Translations under genes and position numbers: made by a program
Notes under the pieces: generated by a model
The model's input: only the letters and a program-made list of their open reading frames with translations
Databases searched by the model: none
What the model was told of the DNA's origin: nothing
NCBI GenBank assembly: GCA_963771545.1
Contig: CAVYTX010000002.1
Span: 1,240,001-1,304,000 of the forward strand
Reading direction: 5' to 3'
DNA from: CAKZLS01 sp963771545
Lineage (GTDB): Bacteria > Pseudomonadota > Alphaproteobacteria > Rhodospirillales > Defluviicoccaceae
DNA: 64,000 nt
Shown here: positions 8,924 through 17,536 of the stretch, one piece after another
Layout of the letters: every line of letters begins with the position of its first letter
How positions within the stretch are numbered: position 1 is the stretch's first letter

Positions 8924-8943
8924 GATCAACTGATTCTGACCCC
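8924..8943 (-). repeat. Dispersed 20-bp GGGGTCAG element, copy 3
   Basis: Reads GGGGTCAGAATCAGTTGATC on the minus strand. Its GGGGTCA end is duplicated with the neighbouring bases in the tandem repeat at 8937-8970. Confidence 0.75.
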
Positions 8944-8970
8944 GTTGGTTGCGTGACCCCGTTGGTTGCG
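8937..8970. repeat. Perfect 17-bp tandem duplication
   Basis: TGACCCCGTTGGTTGCG occurs at 8937-8953 and 8954-8970, overlapping the end of element copy 3. Confidence 0.9.
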
Positions 8971-9092
8971 AAACGTTGCTTATGTGGTTATGCAAGCCCG
9001 AGGCCGCCATCGACGGCGATCGCCGGTCCGAGGCCTGCCGAAAGTCGATCAAATGAGTCCGACCAATTGCTTCTGGACCATTCAAGTGATTC

Positions 9093-9132
9093 TGAACCCA
9101 TTGCTCGCTGCGTGACCCCATTGCTCGCTGCG
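9093..9132. repeat. 20-bp tandem duplication with one mismatch
   Basis: TGAACCCATTGCTCGCTGCG (9093-9112) is followed directly by the same word with one substitution (9113-9132). Confidence 0.9.
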
Positions 9133-9237
9133 CGCTCTTCCCATTTTCTGCTATCTTGCGTTGCCTTTCAAGAGTAGGAGAATGCGCACGGATGGCTGCT
9201 TGGGCATACGCCTATCAAAGCCGGGAAGGGGGACATC

Positions 9238-11940
9238 GTGCCATTCGAGGAAATGCTTCATTGGGCTTCAGGCCGCCCGGCGTGGCAGCAAGACGCTCTT
9301 CACCGCCTTGCCAAGCGCGGTGAACTCACCGAAGACGATCTGTCGGCTTTGCGCCTCCAGATCGAGGCTGCCGAGGGGCTGCCAACACCAGATGGGCCGC
9401 CCGAAGCCGTTCCGCTGGCCGCTGAGCATCTCTCTGAAGCGGCAAGCAACGCGCCAAAGACTGTGCTGGCCTCGCTGGGTCCCGTCAGCAACGTGGACCG
9501 GCTCCAACCGGGCCAGCCACCGATGCGCTTCGCAGTCAATGGCGTTACGCTGATCTACGGCCCGAACGCATCAGGGAAGAGCGGCTATTGCCGGATCACC
9601 AAACAGCTCTGCCGTTCGCTCAGTCCCGGCGCTTTGCGCGGAAACGTCTACGATGGGGGCCAGTCTGCGCCGCCAGAAGTCGGTGTCGCCTTTCGCGTCG
9701 GAGGCGACGATGAACCGAAAACAGAACTGAGCTGGAGGGGCAACGATCCGCCCCCAGCCGAACTCGCGCGTATATCGGTATTTGATACGGCCTCGGCCAG
9801 AGTGTACGTGGATAGAGAAAGAAAGATCGAATTTCTTCCGTATGAGCTCGATCTTCTCAACAAGCTTGGCCTTGCGGCACGAGCATTGGACAGGGGTTTC
9901 AAAAGCCGTGAAGACGCTCTAAACATCTCGGTAAATACACCTCTTCCCGTTGGCTATTCAGAGGGCACCAACACTTACCAGCTCATCGCCAAACTAGTTC
10001 CGGCGACCGCTCTTGGCGACCTTCCCTCCGAGCAGGAACTGCGCAATCTCGCCGCCTGGTCCGAGCAGGACCAAGTCGAACTCGACCGCCTTGTCGATGA
10101 ATCGAAAAACGATCCGCAAACGATGTCGCGCCTGCGAAGGGAGGCGCGACAGGCCCTTCAGACCCTCCAAACCGATATCGCGGATATAGGCGAGAAGCTT
10201 GGGGACCCGGCCATCGAAGGCTTGTCCCAGAAGCAGCAGGACGCCGTCACCAAGAGCAACGCCGCAGAGTCTTCTGCCCACGACCTCTTCAAGGGTGAGC
10301 CGATTCCGAATGTTGGCTCCGAAGTTTGGCGTCAAATGCTCAAGTACGCGCGGGAATTCGCAGCGGAGGTGTTTCCCGACCGCGCGCCGCCTCAGATCGC
10401 CACAGCGGGCCAATGCGTCCTCTGCCAGCAAGACGTTGACGAGGCTGCCGCGGAGCGTTTGGCGGCATTCGATGACTATCTTGCCGGGCGGGCGGCGGAA
10501 GAGGCGGCCGCAGCTCAACGCGATTTCGTCACTGCCGTTGCCGAGATTCAAGGGCTCGCAGTAAAGACAAGGCCTACCGTTGCCGCGACGCTCGCCGGGT
10601 ATGCCGCTTTGACAGAGCAGAGAAAGAACAATGCCGAAACGATCGGAGCTTATTTCGAGAAGGCCGGTGCGCGCTTGCAAACCGTGAAGCAAATCCTGAA
10701 CCGGCAAGCCTATGAAGAGCTTGGCGTACAGGACGCTCTACTTGACTCTCCCGCCCAACTCATCGACGATGAAATCGCAGCGCTGGACACAGAAATGGCG
10801 GCGCTCGAGCGCCTTGAACGCGATGACGAGGCGGTTCGCCAGCGCTCCCAGCAATACGCCGATCTGGCGGATCGAAAGAGACTCAGCGAAGGAATCGATG
10901 TCGTCGTCGAACGCCGCAACCATCTGGAAGAGCGCCAGAGGGTTGGCGCATGCCGCGCTCAATGCCGGCTGACGGCTATCACTCAACAGATAACCAGACG
11001 CCGCAGGGAAATTCTCACGCCGTCGCTCAGGAGCGCGCTTGAGGACGAACTGAAGGCTCTGCAACTTACTCACATTCCCCTTAACCTGACTGACCGCGGC
11101 GATCTGAGCGACAGTATTGTCGAAGTCTCCCTCTCGGCGCAGCAGCGCATAGCCAATAACAGCGAAGTGCTGAGCGAGGGCGAGCAGCGGGGACTGGCCT
11201 TGGGCTGTTTTCTAGCAGAACTGGATGAAATTGGAGGGGATCACGGAATCATAGTGGACGATCCCGTATCCTCCCTTGACCATACCCGCATGGACGTCGT
11301 CGCGCGCCGTCTCGCGGAGGAAGCAGCCAAGGGACGTCAGGTCATTGTCTTTACGCACAATATTCTCTTTCACTACATGCTCCGTTCGATGGCCCGCCGG
11401 GCGGGCGTCGCCTGCCACGAAGAGTGGATGACCAGCCTTGGCAACGACCGCTTCGGGATTATCGATGACGCCCAGAAACCCTGGCAGATGAAGCCTGTTA
11501 CCGAGCGCCTGCAGGAAATTGCCCGGATAAGGCGATCTCTGGAAAAATCCGGTTACGATCACACCGATGAAAGGTTTCGTGACAGCGTGATCGACCTGTA
11601 TACCAAAATGCGCACCACCTGGGAGCGGATTGTCGAAGAAATTCTCTTCAACAAAGTTGTTCAGCGATTTCGTCCGGAAATCATGACGCAAAGCCTCAGG
11701 GCAGCGTGCTTCGATACAGAAAATGACTATCCGACGATTTTTGAGGGCATGAAGCGCACGTCCCACTTCTCTGGGCACGATCCTGCGGAGGATTTGCCGC
11801 CCGAGCTACCACCGTTCGATGATATCCACCAAGATATCGTCGATCAGTACAATTTCGCGAACGCTGCAAGGGAGCGCAAAAGGGCGCTAGAGCGATCTCT
11901 AGGGGCATATGAAGGCGGCATCGAACCAGTGCTGCTCTGA
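9238..11940 (+). CDS. SMC/RloC-like AAA ATPase with zinc-hook CxxC
   Basis: 900 residues from a GTG start behind GGAAGGGGGA. It is a split ABC-type ATPase of the AAA_13/RloC/PrrC kind. Walker A GPNASGKS lies at 108-115. A long coiled-coil-rich middle is interrupted by a CVLCQ hook motif (Cys393, Cys396). The signature LSEGEQ is at 645-650, Walker B GIIVDDPVSSLDH at 670-682 and the H-loop FTHN at 705-708. The last 190 residues form a separate helical domain with an R-x3-E helix (Arg792, Glu796) and Arg840-x6-His847, a spacing that fits a HEPN-type RNase motif. Relatives RloC and PrrC are phage-induced anticodon nucleases, so a defence role is likely but unproven. Codon use is more AT-rich than in neighbours and the flanks carry repeats, suggesting transfer. 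No restriction genes are adjacent. Confidence 0.8.
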   Translation: MPFEEMLHWASGRPAWQQDALHRLAKRGELTEDDLSALRLQIEAAEGLPTPDGPPEAVPLAAEHLSEAASNAPKTVLASLGPVSNVDRLQPGQPPMRFAVNGVTLIYGPNASGKSGYCRITKQLCRSLSPGALRGNVYDGGQSAPPEVGVAFRVGGDDEPKTELSWRGNDPPPAELARISVFDTASARVYVDRERKIEFLPYELDLLNKLGLAARALDRGFKSREDALNISVNTPLPVGYSEGTNTYQLIAKLVPATALGDLPSEQELRNLAAWSEQDQVELDRLVDESKNDPQTMSRLRREARQALQTLQTDIADIGEKLGDPAIEGLSQKQQDAVTKSNAAESSAHDLFKGEPIPNVGSEVWRQMLKYAREFAAEVFPDRAPPQIATAGQCVLCQQDVDEAAAERLAAFDDYLAGRAAEEAAAAQRDFVTAVAEIQGLAVKTRPTVAATLAGYAALTEQRKNNAETIGAYFEKAGARLQTVKQILNRQAYEELGVQDALLDSPAQLIDDEIAALDTEMAALERLERDDEAVRQRSQQYADLADRKRLSEGIDVVVERRNHLEERQRVGACRAQCRLTAITQQITRRRREILTPSLRSALEDELKALQLTHIPLNLTDRGDLSDSIVEVSLSAQQRIANNSEVLSEGEQRGLALGCFLAELDEIGGDHGIIVDDPVSSLDHTRMDVVARRLAEEAAKGRQVIVFTHNILFHYMLRSMARRAGVACHEEWMTSLGNDRFGIIDDAQKPWQMKPVTERLQEIARIRRSLEKSGYDHTDERFRDSVIDLYTKMRTTWERIVEEILFNKVVQRFRPEIMTQSLRAACFDTENDYPTIFEGMKRTSHFSGHDPAEDLPPELPPFDDIHQDIVDQYNFANAARERKRALERSLGAYEGGIEPVLL

Positions 11941-12018
11941 AGCCTGATTTCATCCGGGAAGAATCAAGGGGTCAGAGATCATTTGCTTTTCAGTCGAATT
12001 TGATGGTTGAAGCGGCGG

Positions 12019-12054
12019 TTCTGGATCGCCGCGCTGCGCTCGCGAAGACGACAT
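12019..12054. repeat. REP-like dispersed repeat fragment
   Basis: TTCTGGATCGCCGCGCTGCG and the following CTCGCGAAGACGACA resemble the widespread proteobacterial intergenic repeat whose reverse reads like CGTCATTGCGAGCG. Recognised by pattern only. Confidence 0.45.
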
Positions 12055-12165
12055 TGGGGACAGGGCTGCGACGCTAAAATTTTGCGAGGCGCGTAGCAAC
12101 AAAGCCATCCGGGTGGGCGTCGGGCAAGGAACACAGTTCTTAACTCGCCACCCATCACGATTTAT

Positions 12166-12180
12166 GTTCATTTTTTGTTC
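12166..12180. promoter_or_regulatory. Orphan LexA-type SOS box
   Basis: GTTCATTTTTTGTTC fits the direct-repeat GTTC-N7-GTTC box bound by alphaproteobacterial LexA. No SOS gene lies on either side; mobile elements begin about 150-225 bp away. Confidence 0.35.
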
Positions 12181-12324
12181 TCTTTTGAGCGGCGGGAGAA
12201 GATTGTCTCGGTTTGGCCCATATCGGCCATTCCGACGACATGTTGCACAACAAGGACGTGGTTTTTTCGATGACTTTTGTTTCGGCAAAAACTCCATTTA
12301 TATCAACGTATTATAAGCGACCCC

Positions 12325-12345
12325 TGTATACTTTTGTATACCTGG
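12325..12345. repeat. Stray IS4-type terminal repeat
   Basis: TGTATACTTTTGTATACCTG closely resembles both ends of the IS4-type element at 15867-17197, but no transposase is attached. It may be the relic of another copy. Confidence 0.5.
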
Positions 12346-12391
12346 TGAAAAAGAGCTTTCCAGGAAAATCAAGGGCTTAGCCTGAAGAAAT

Positions 12392-14123
12392 GTAACAGGG
12401 GCAAAAGGCCGGGCGTTTAGGCGGGGGAGGCTCGGGCGCGAACGAGGTCGGGGAGGAGCGGGACGGTGGGGGCGTCGGGGAGGTTGAGGCGGTTGCCGAG
12501 GTAGGCCCAGAAGGACAGCCGGAGTTTCTGGCAGGTTTTGATCAGGCCGAGGAAGCCGTCGCGGCACTGGCGGCCGGTTTCGGAGCGGGTGCCGGCGGAG
12601 ATTTTGCGGCGGATGACCTGGCAGCGGATGTCGTTTTCGGAACCGTTGGTGTGGAGGGGGATCTCGGGCCGGTCGAGGACGGCGAGTAACTCGTCCTTGT
12701 TGGCGTGGAGGCGGCGCAGCAGCCGGTCGAGGGTGACGTAGCCGGTGCGGGTGGTGAACAGGGCGTCAAAGCGCCGGGCGAGGTCCGCCTTGCGCCGGGC
12801 CGACGGCTGCGTCGGTAGGCCTTGAGGTCGGCATAGAACTGCCAGATGCGGGCGCGGATGCGCCTCGACGGCCTGGCGCTGCCGGTCGGTGAAGGTGTCC
12901 AGCTTGTGGATCAGGCGCTCGGCGTGCACCCAGCAGAGCGCATGGCGGCCGACGTTGAACTGGCCGGCGTCGTCGCTGACGATGACGGCGTCGGCGAGGA
13001 AGCCGTGATCGAGGACGCTGCCCCACAGCGCCCCCTCGGTGGCGATGCGGACCGGATCGGGATTGACCGCGAGCCCGCTGAGGCCGAGACGATCGAGGTG
13101 GGCGGTCCAGGCCGCATCGTCGGCGAAACGTCTGGTCTCGCTCGCCTCGAGCCGGGCGATCAGCGGCCCGGCGAGGTTGCGCCTCGCGCATGTAGGCGAG
13201 CGCGGCGTCGTTGACGACATAATCGGTGTGCCCGGCGCGCAGCAGGTCGAGGAAGTTCAGCCGGCTCTTCGATGCGGCGGTGGCGAACCAGGCGAAGTGG
13301 TCGTTGCCGATCTGGGTGCAGATCGCGTTCGCCCCCTGGTGGCGGGCGCCGGTGTCGTCGACGCTGATCCACGCCGCCGTCTCCAGCCCGGCGCGCAGAA
13401 CCTCGCGCGCCTCGTCGACGAAGGGCTCCTGCCCGGCGATGAGCAGGCGCACCAGCTGGCGCTTGGAGAGACTCACCCCGAGGCCGTCGAAGATGGGCGA
13501 ACAGGCCCGCAACCGTCATCCGGCCCTGGTGGTAGAGGGCGAGCACGTAACGGCGCAACTCGGGGCCGACATGGCCGCGCACCCCGGCCGGCAGCGGCGC
13601 CACGATCGTCTCGCCGGCCGGCGTCCGCCAGCGCTCGCGGCGATAGCGGATCGTCGTCGGCCGAACCACCAGATCCTGGACCACGTAACTCTCGTAGCCC
13701 TTGAACCGCGAGCCCGGCGGCGCCTCCACCGTGATCACCCGCTCCTCGGTGACGACCACCCGCTTGGCGCCCGCGCCGGCGGCGCTTCGCGCTGGTGCCA
13801 CCCTTCGGCTTGCCATCCGTCGCCGGCTCCATCCCGCTCGGGCGGATCTTCGGCCGACCCTTCAGACCCTTCAGCCGCGCAATCTCTTCGCGCAGCGCCG
13901 CCATCTCCGCTTCGCAGCGCCGCATCCCGCTCAAGAAGCCACAATACCAACTCCTTGAGTTCGTCAACGCTCAGATCATCAACATCTGGTATCGAGGCGG
14001 CCATGTCGGCAGGGAATCACACCCGCCGCCGCAGTCAAACCAAGATCACGCATCACCGATCACTTCGACGTAGACATGTGACTTCCCGGACTTACCCAAC
14101 GCCCGGGATTTTGCCCCTGTTAC
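12392..14123 (-). mobile_element. IS66-type insertion sequence, decayed copy
   Basis: About 1.73 kb bounded by GTAACAGGGGCAAAA (12392-12406) and its exact inverse (14109-14123). It is close kin to the next element, which starts only 7 bp further on. The transposase inside is broken. The 8 bases left of the element (GAAGAAAT) resemble the bases right of the second element (GAAGAAGA), as if the pair had once been one insertion. Confidence 0.8.
12417..14004 (-). pseudogene. IS66-family transposase, multiply frameshifted
   Basis: Pieces of one DDE transposase occur in at least four successive segments with different frames. They start at MAASIPDVDDLSVDELKELV (14004), then KGLKGRPKIRPSGM, then VVTEERVITVEAPPGSRFKG, then the segment with VDDTGARH, then LVSDDAGQ-type and NGSENDIRCQ motifs to a normal stop at 12417. 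Compared with the second copy there are at least four shifts, plus a compensated pair near 12800-12860. It cannot make an active enzyme. Confidence 0.85.
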
Positions 14124-15738
14124 TGGAAATGTAACAGGGGCAAAACACCGGGCGGTCAGGCGGGGAGGCTCTCGCTCGGACGAGATCGGGGAGGGGCGGG
14201 ATTTCCGGGGCGTCGGGCGCGTGGAGGCGGTCGCCGAGGTAGGTCCAGAACGATATCCCGAGTTTCCGGCAGGTTTTCATCAGGCCGAGGAAGGCGTCGC
14301 GGCAGTCGCGGCCGACGTCGGAACGGGTTCCGGCGGAGATCTTGCGCCGCGTGACCTGGCAGCGGATGTCGTTTTCGGAGCCGTTGGTGTGCAGCGGGAT
14401 CTCGGGCCGGTCTAGAACGGCAAGCAACTCTTGCTTGTTGGCGTGCAACCGGCGCAGCAGCCGATCGAGGGTGACAAAGCCGGTGCGGGTGGTGAACAGG
14501 GCGTCGAAACGTCGCGCGAGGTCCGCCTTGCGCCGGGCCGACGGCCGCTTCCGGTAGGCCTTGAGGTCGGCGTAGAGCCGCCAGACGCGGGCGCGGATGC
14601 GCGTCACGGCCCGGCGCTGGCGGTCGTTGAAGGTGTCCAGCTTGTGGATCAGGCGCTCGGCGTGCACCCAGCAGAGCGCGTGGCGGCCGACGTTGAACTG
14701 GCCGGCGTCGTCGCTGAGGATGACGGCGTCGCCCAGCAAGCCGTGGTCGACGATGCTGCCCCACAGCGCCCCCTCGGTGGCGACGCGGACCGGGTCCGGG
14801 GCGACCTTGAGGCCGGTGAGGCCGAGGCGTTCGAGATGGGCGGTCCACGCCGCCGCGTCCGCGAAGCGCTTGCCGTCGTCCGCCGCCAGCCGGGCGATCA
14901 GCGGACCCGCCAGGCCCCCCGCGCGCATGAAGGCCAGCGCGGCGTCGTTGACCACGTAGTCGCCGTGTCCGGCGCGCAGCAGTTCGAGAAAGTTCCGCCG
15001 GCTCTTGGAGCCGGTGGTGGCGAACCAGGTGAAGTGGTCGTTGCCGATCTGGGTGCAGGTTCCGTTCGTCGCCTTGTGACGGGCCCCCGTGTCGTCGGCG
15101 CTGATCCACGCCGCCGTCTCCAGCCCGGCCCGCAGAACCGCGCGCGCCTCGTCGACAAAGGGCTCTTGGCCATCGATGAGCAGGCGCCCCAACTGCCGCT
15201 CCGAGAGACTCACCCCGAGGTCGCGAAGGTGCGCGAGCAGCCCCGGACCCGTCATCCGCCCCTGGTGGTAGAGCGCCAGCACGGTGCGCCGCAACTCCGC
15301 GCCCACATGGCCGCGCACCCCGCACGGCAGCGGCGCCACGATCGTCTCTCCGCTCGGCGTTTTCCAGCGTTCCCGGCGATAGCGGATCGCGATCGGCCGG
15401 ACCACCAGGTCCTGAACCACCGTCGTCTCGTAGCCCTTGAACCGCGAGCCCGGCGGCGCGTCGATCCTGATCACCCGTTCCTCGGTGACGAGCACCCGCT
15501 TGGCCCCGCGCCCACGGCGCTTTATGGTCTTGCCATCCTTTGGCTTACCATCCGTCGCCGCCTCCATCCCACTCGGACGGATCTTCGGCCGACCCTTCAG
15601 ACCCTTGAGGCGGGCAATCTCGTCGCGCAGCGCCGCGGTCTCCGCGCGCAAAGCCGAAATCTCTTCGAGAAGCCGCAAAACCAGCTTCTTGAGTTCGTCA
15701 ACCCTCAGATCGTCAACATCCGGTATCGAGGCGGCCAT
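14092..15738 (-). CDS. IS66-family transposase
   Basis: 548 residues. An N-terminal coiled coil (VDELKKLVLRLLEEISALRAE) is followed by a basic linker (KGRPKIRPSG) and zinc-finger-like region, then the DDE catalytic core: first Asp in ISADDTGARH, second in ILSDDAGQFNVGRHALCW, Glu in HTNGSENDIRCQ. Compared with the decayed copy, one C is missing in the run near 14158. The usual stop after ARASP is therefore skipped, and about 22 extra residues are read through the element end into the neighbouring copy. The catalytic core is untouched, so activity is possible. Confidence 0.9.
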   Translation of the reverse strand: MAASIPDVDDLRVDELKKLVLRLLEEISALRAETAALRDEIARLKGLKGRPKIRPSGMEAATDGKPKDGKTIKRRGRGAKRVLVTEERVIRIDAPPGSRFKGYETTVVQDLVVRPIAIRYRRERWKTPSGETIVAPLPCGVRGHVGAELRRTVLALYHQGRMTGPGLLAHLRDLGVSLSERQLGRLLIDGQEPFVDEARAVLRAGLETAAWISADDTGARHKATNGTCTQIGNDHFTWFATTGSKSRRNFLELLRAGHGDYVVNDAALAFMRAGGLAGPLIARLAADDGKRFADAAAWTAHLERLGLTGLKVAPDPVRVATEGALWGSIVDHGLLGDAVILSDDAGQFNVGRHALCWVHAERLIHKLDTFNDRQRRAVTRIRARVWRLYADLKAYRKRPSARRKADLARRFDALFTTRTGFVTLDRLLRRLHANKQELLAVLDRPEIPLHTNGSENDIRCQVTRRKISAGTRSDVGRDCRDAFLGLMKTCRKLGISFWTYLGDRLHAPDAPEIPPLPDLVRARASPPDRPVFCPCYISSNRGKIPGVG

Positions 15739-15858
15739 GGCGACAGTGAATCACATCCGACCGCGCGGCCAAACCAAGATCCCGCATGACCGATCACTTC
15801 GAGGCCGACATGTGACTTCTCGGACTCACCACAATGCCCGGGATTCTGCCCCTGTTAC
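14131..15858 (-). mobile_element. IS66-type insertion sequence, near-intact copy
   Basis: About 1.73 kb with terminal repeats GTAACAGGGGCAAAA (14131-14145) and TCTGCCCCTGTTAC at the far end (to 15858). It sits 7 bp from the decayed copy in the same orientation. A single transposase fills it; no separate TnpA/TnpB-type helper genes are visible. Confidence 0.85.
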
Positions 15859-15866
15859 GAAGAAGA

Positions 15867-17197
15867 TGTCTACTTTTGTATACTTTTGCATACCGTTCCC
15901 CACGCTACACGACAGTCTAGCTGAGAGGCCGAGAATGTGCTGTTCTGGACGATTTTGTCTTGCGAACGGAGCCGTTCATGAACCGACATCTTCTCGACGC
16001 TCTCATGGGTACGCTATCGCGCCATCTTGATCTCGGCAAGTCGCGTGTGGAAACGTTGGCGTTGCTGATTTTGGGTATGGTCAACGGCCGCACGGTCAAT
16101 CTGAGTCACATTGCCAGCCAGCTTTCCGGGACCGCTTCGATCCCATCGGCGTATCGCCGCCTGCAGCGATTTTTCCAGTATGTGCGCCTCGACGGGAACT
16201 GGTCGGCGCCGCTCATTGTCAAGTGGCTGGGGATCAAGCCGCCTTGGGTCCTGTGCCTGGATCGGACCAACTGGAAGATCGGCCGCCGTGACGTCAACAT
16301 CCTGACGCTGGCGATCACCACGCGGCGGGTGCGCATCCCGCTGATGTGGACGCTGCTGCCCAGCGGCGGATGCAGCACCCAGGATGACCGCATCGACTTG
16401 ATGCGTCGCTACCTCGCCATCTTCGATCCCGCCTCGATCTCCTGGCTCCTCGCCGACCGCGAGTTCATCGGCGTCAGGTGGATGGAATTCCTGTTGAAAA
16501 ACAACATCATCTTCGCCATCCGGCTGAAGGAGGACACCGTCATCTATCTCGAGGACGGTCACACCTATCAATTCAAAAGCCTGTTGCGCACGCGCCGGAA
16601 AGCAAAGCAGATCCTGGCGCGGCCGGGACGTCTCGCCGCCATGACCGACTGCCCGGGACTGCCTCTCACGTTCGCGGCCAAGCGCCTCGCCGACGATGAG
16701 TTCCTGATCGTCGCCACCAACGGACCCACCGACAAGGCTCTCCACATCTACAGGAAACGGTGGCAGATCGAATGCTTGTTCGGCGACAGCAAAACCCGTG
16801 GTCTCAACATGGAAGACACACGCATCACCGACCCGGCCAAACTCAACACCCTCCTCATCATCATCTCTCTCGCCATGGCCTGGGCCCACGTTACCGCCGC
16901 CACCGCTCAGGCCGGCGCCGCCATCAAGAAACGCACACACGGATACCGCTACAAATCCTGGTTTCGCCTCGGCTTCGACCTCCTACGAAACTGGATCCTC
17001 CACCAACCCGACAAAGCCGCACATACCTGGACACGAACTTGGCCAAAGCGACGCCTCAATCCAAAAACCAGCAGAGTGTGTAGTGTGACCGTTCCCATTT
17101 GGCGCCGGCGTGTTTCATTTTAACTCAATGGTTTAAGCGCCACGGATGCGCAACGACGGTATACGAAACGGCCGGAAAAGTAGACAAAAGGTATACA
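15867..17197 (+). mobile_element. IS4-family insertion sequence
   Basis: About 1.33 kb with imperfect inverted ends: TGTCTACTTTTGTATACTTT at 15867 and, inverted, TGTATACCTTTTGTCTACTT ending at 17197. It carries one transposase gene. The ends are built of repeated GTATAC/GTCTAC words. It lies 8 bp from the end of the IS66-type pair. Confidence 0.75.
15978..17123 (+). CDS. IS4-family transposase
   Basis: 381 residues from the ATG at 15978 (CGGAG upstream). The DDE core is complete: LCLDRTNWKIG, WLLADREFIG, and the Y-x2-R-x3-E-x6-K signature of the IS4 family in YRKRWQIECLFGDSK. The N-terminal half with HLDLGKSRVETLALL and QLSGTASIPSAYRRLQRF fits IS4 relatives. The last 30 residues (from about WPKRRLNPK) look unlike the usual end and may reflect a small shift near 17040. 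Confidence 0.9.
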   Translation: MNRHLLDALMGTLSRHLDLGKSRVETLALLILGMVNGRTVNLSHIASQLSGTASIPSAYRRLQRFFQYVRLDGNWSAPLIVKWLGIKPPWVLCLDRTNWKIGRRDVNILTLAITTRRVRIPLMWTLLPSGGCSTQDDRIDLMRRYLAIFDPASISWLLADREFIGVRWMEFLLKNNIIFAIRLKEDTVIYLEDGHTYQFKSLLRTRRKAKQILARPGRLAAMTDCPGLPLTFAAKRLADDEFLIVATNGPTDKALHIYRKRWQIECLFGDSKTRGLNMEDTRITDPAKLNTLLIIISLAMAWAHVTAATAQAGAAIKKRTHGYRYKSWFRLGFDLLRNWILHQPDKAAHTWTRTWPKRRLNPKTSRVCSVTVPIWRRRVSF

Positions 17198-17248
17198 TTT
17201 CTTGCCGCCACCCGAGGTCGGGGGGCGGCATGGCCCCGGCTTTGAATG

Positions 17249-17536
17249 TCAACCGCCGGGGTTCGACGCTGGACCCGCGCGCCGCTCGCGGAGGGACTCG
17301 ATCACGAAGTAGAACACCGGCACCAGGATCAGGGTCAGCACCGTTGCGCCGCACATGCCGCCGAAGACCGTGATGCCGATGGACGCGCGCGACAGCTCGC
17401 CTGCGCCGCTTCCCGTGAACAGCGGAATGGTGCCGACGATCAGCGCGAACGCGGTCATCAGGATCGGCCGCACCCGGTCGCGGGCGGCGTCGCGGATGGC
17501 GTTGACGATGGTTTCGCCCTCGTCGCGGCGGCGAAC
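17249..17536 (-). pseudogene. RND efflux pump, C-terminal remnant
   Basis: Only the last 95 or so residues of an AcrB/MexB-type inner-membrane pump remain: DEGETIVNAIRDAARDRVRP, ILMTAFALIVGTIPLF, GAGELSRASIGITVFGG, then the last membrane helix and a short tail. This is the conserved region around the eleventh and twelfth helices. The left part of the gene is missing and the sequence runs straight into the adaptor gene, in another frame. It cannot function as a pump. Confidence 0.85.

Larger units (their letters stand above)
8840..9237. other. Repeat-filled intergenic stretch before the ATPase
   Basis: No gene is supported. The stretch holds GGGGTCAG element copy 3 (8924-8943), two tandem duplications (8937-8970 and 9093-9132) and looser element-like words (around 8884-8900, 9050-9065 and 9085-9100) that look like decayed copies. 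It ends at the GGAAGGGGGA site of the ATPase gene. Confidence 0.6.
11941..12391. other. Intergenic stretch with repeat, LexA-like box and stray IS end
   Basis: No gene is supported. It contains a GGGGTCAG-like word (about 11970), a dispersed repeat (12019-12054), a GTTC-N7-GTTC box (12166-12180), and a sequence matching the end of the nearby IS4-type element (12325-12345), followed by the left end of the first IS66-type element. Confidence 0.6.

Noticed and set aside
8881..9140. CRISPR array, because of repeated short words
   Set aside because: The repeats are head-to-tail pairs without unique spacers of constant length, and there are no cas genes.
14431..15789. A 452-codon plus-strand frame inside the IS66-type element
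   Set aside because: Antisense shadow of the transposase, which carries the DDE motifs.
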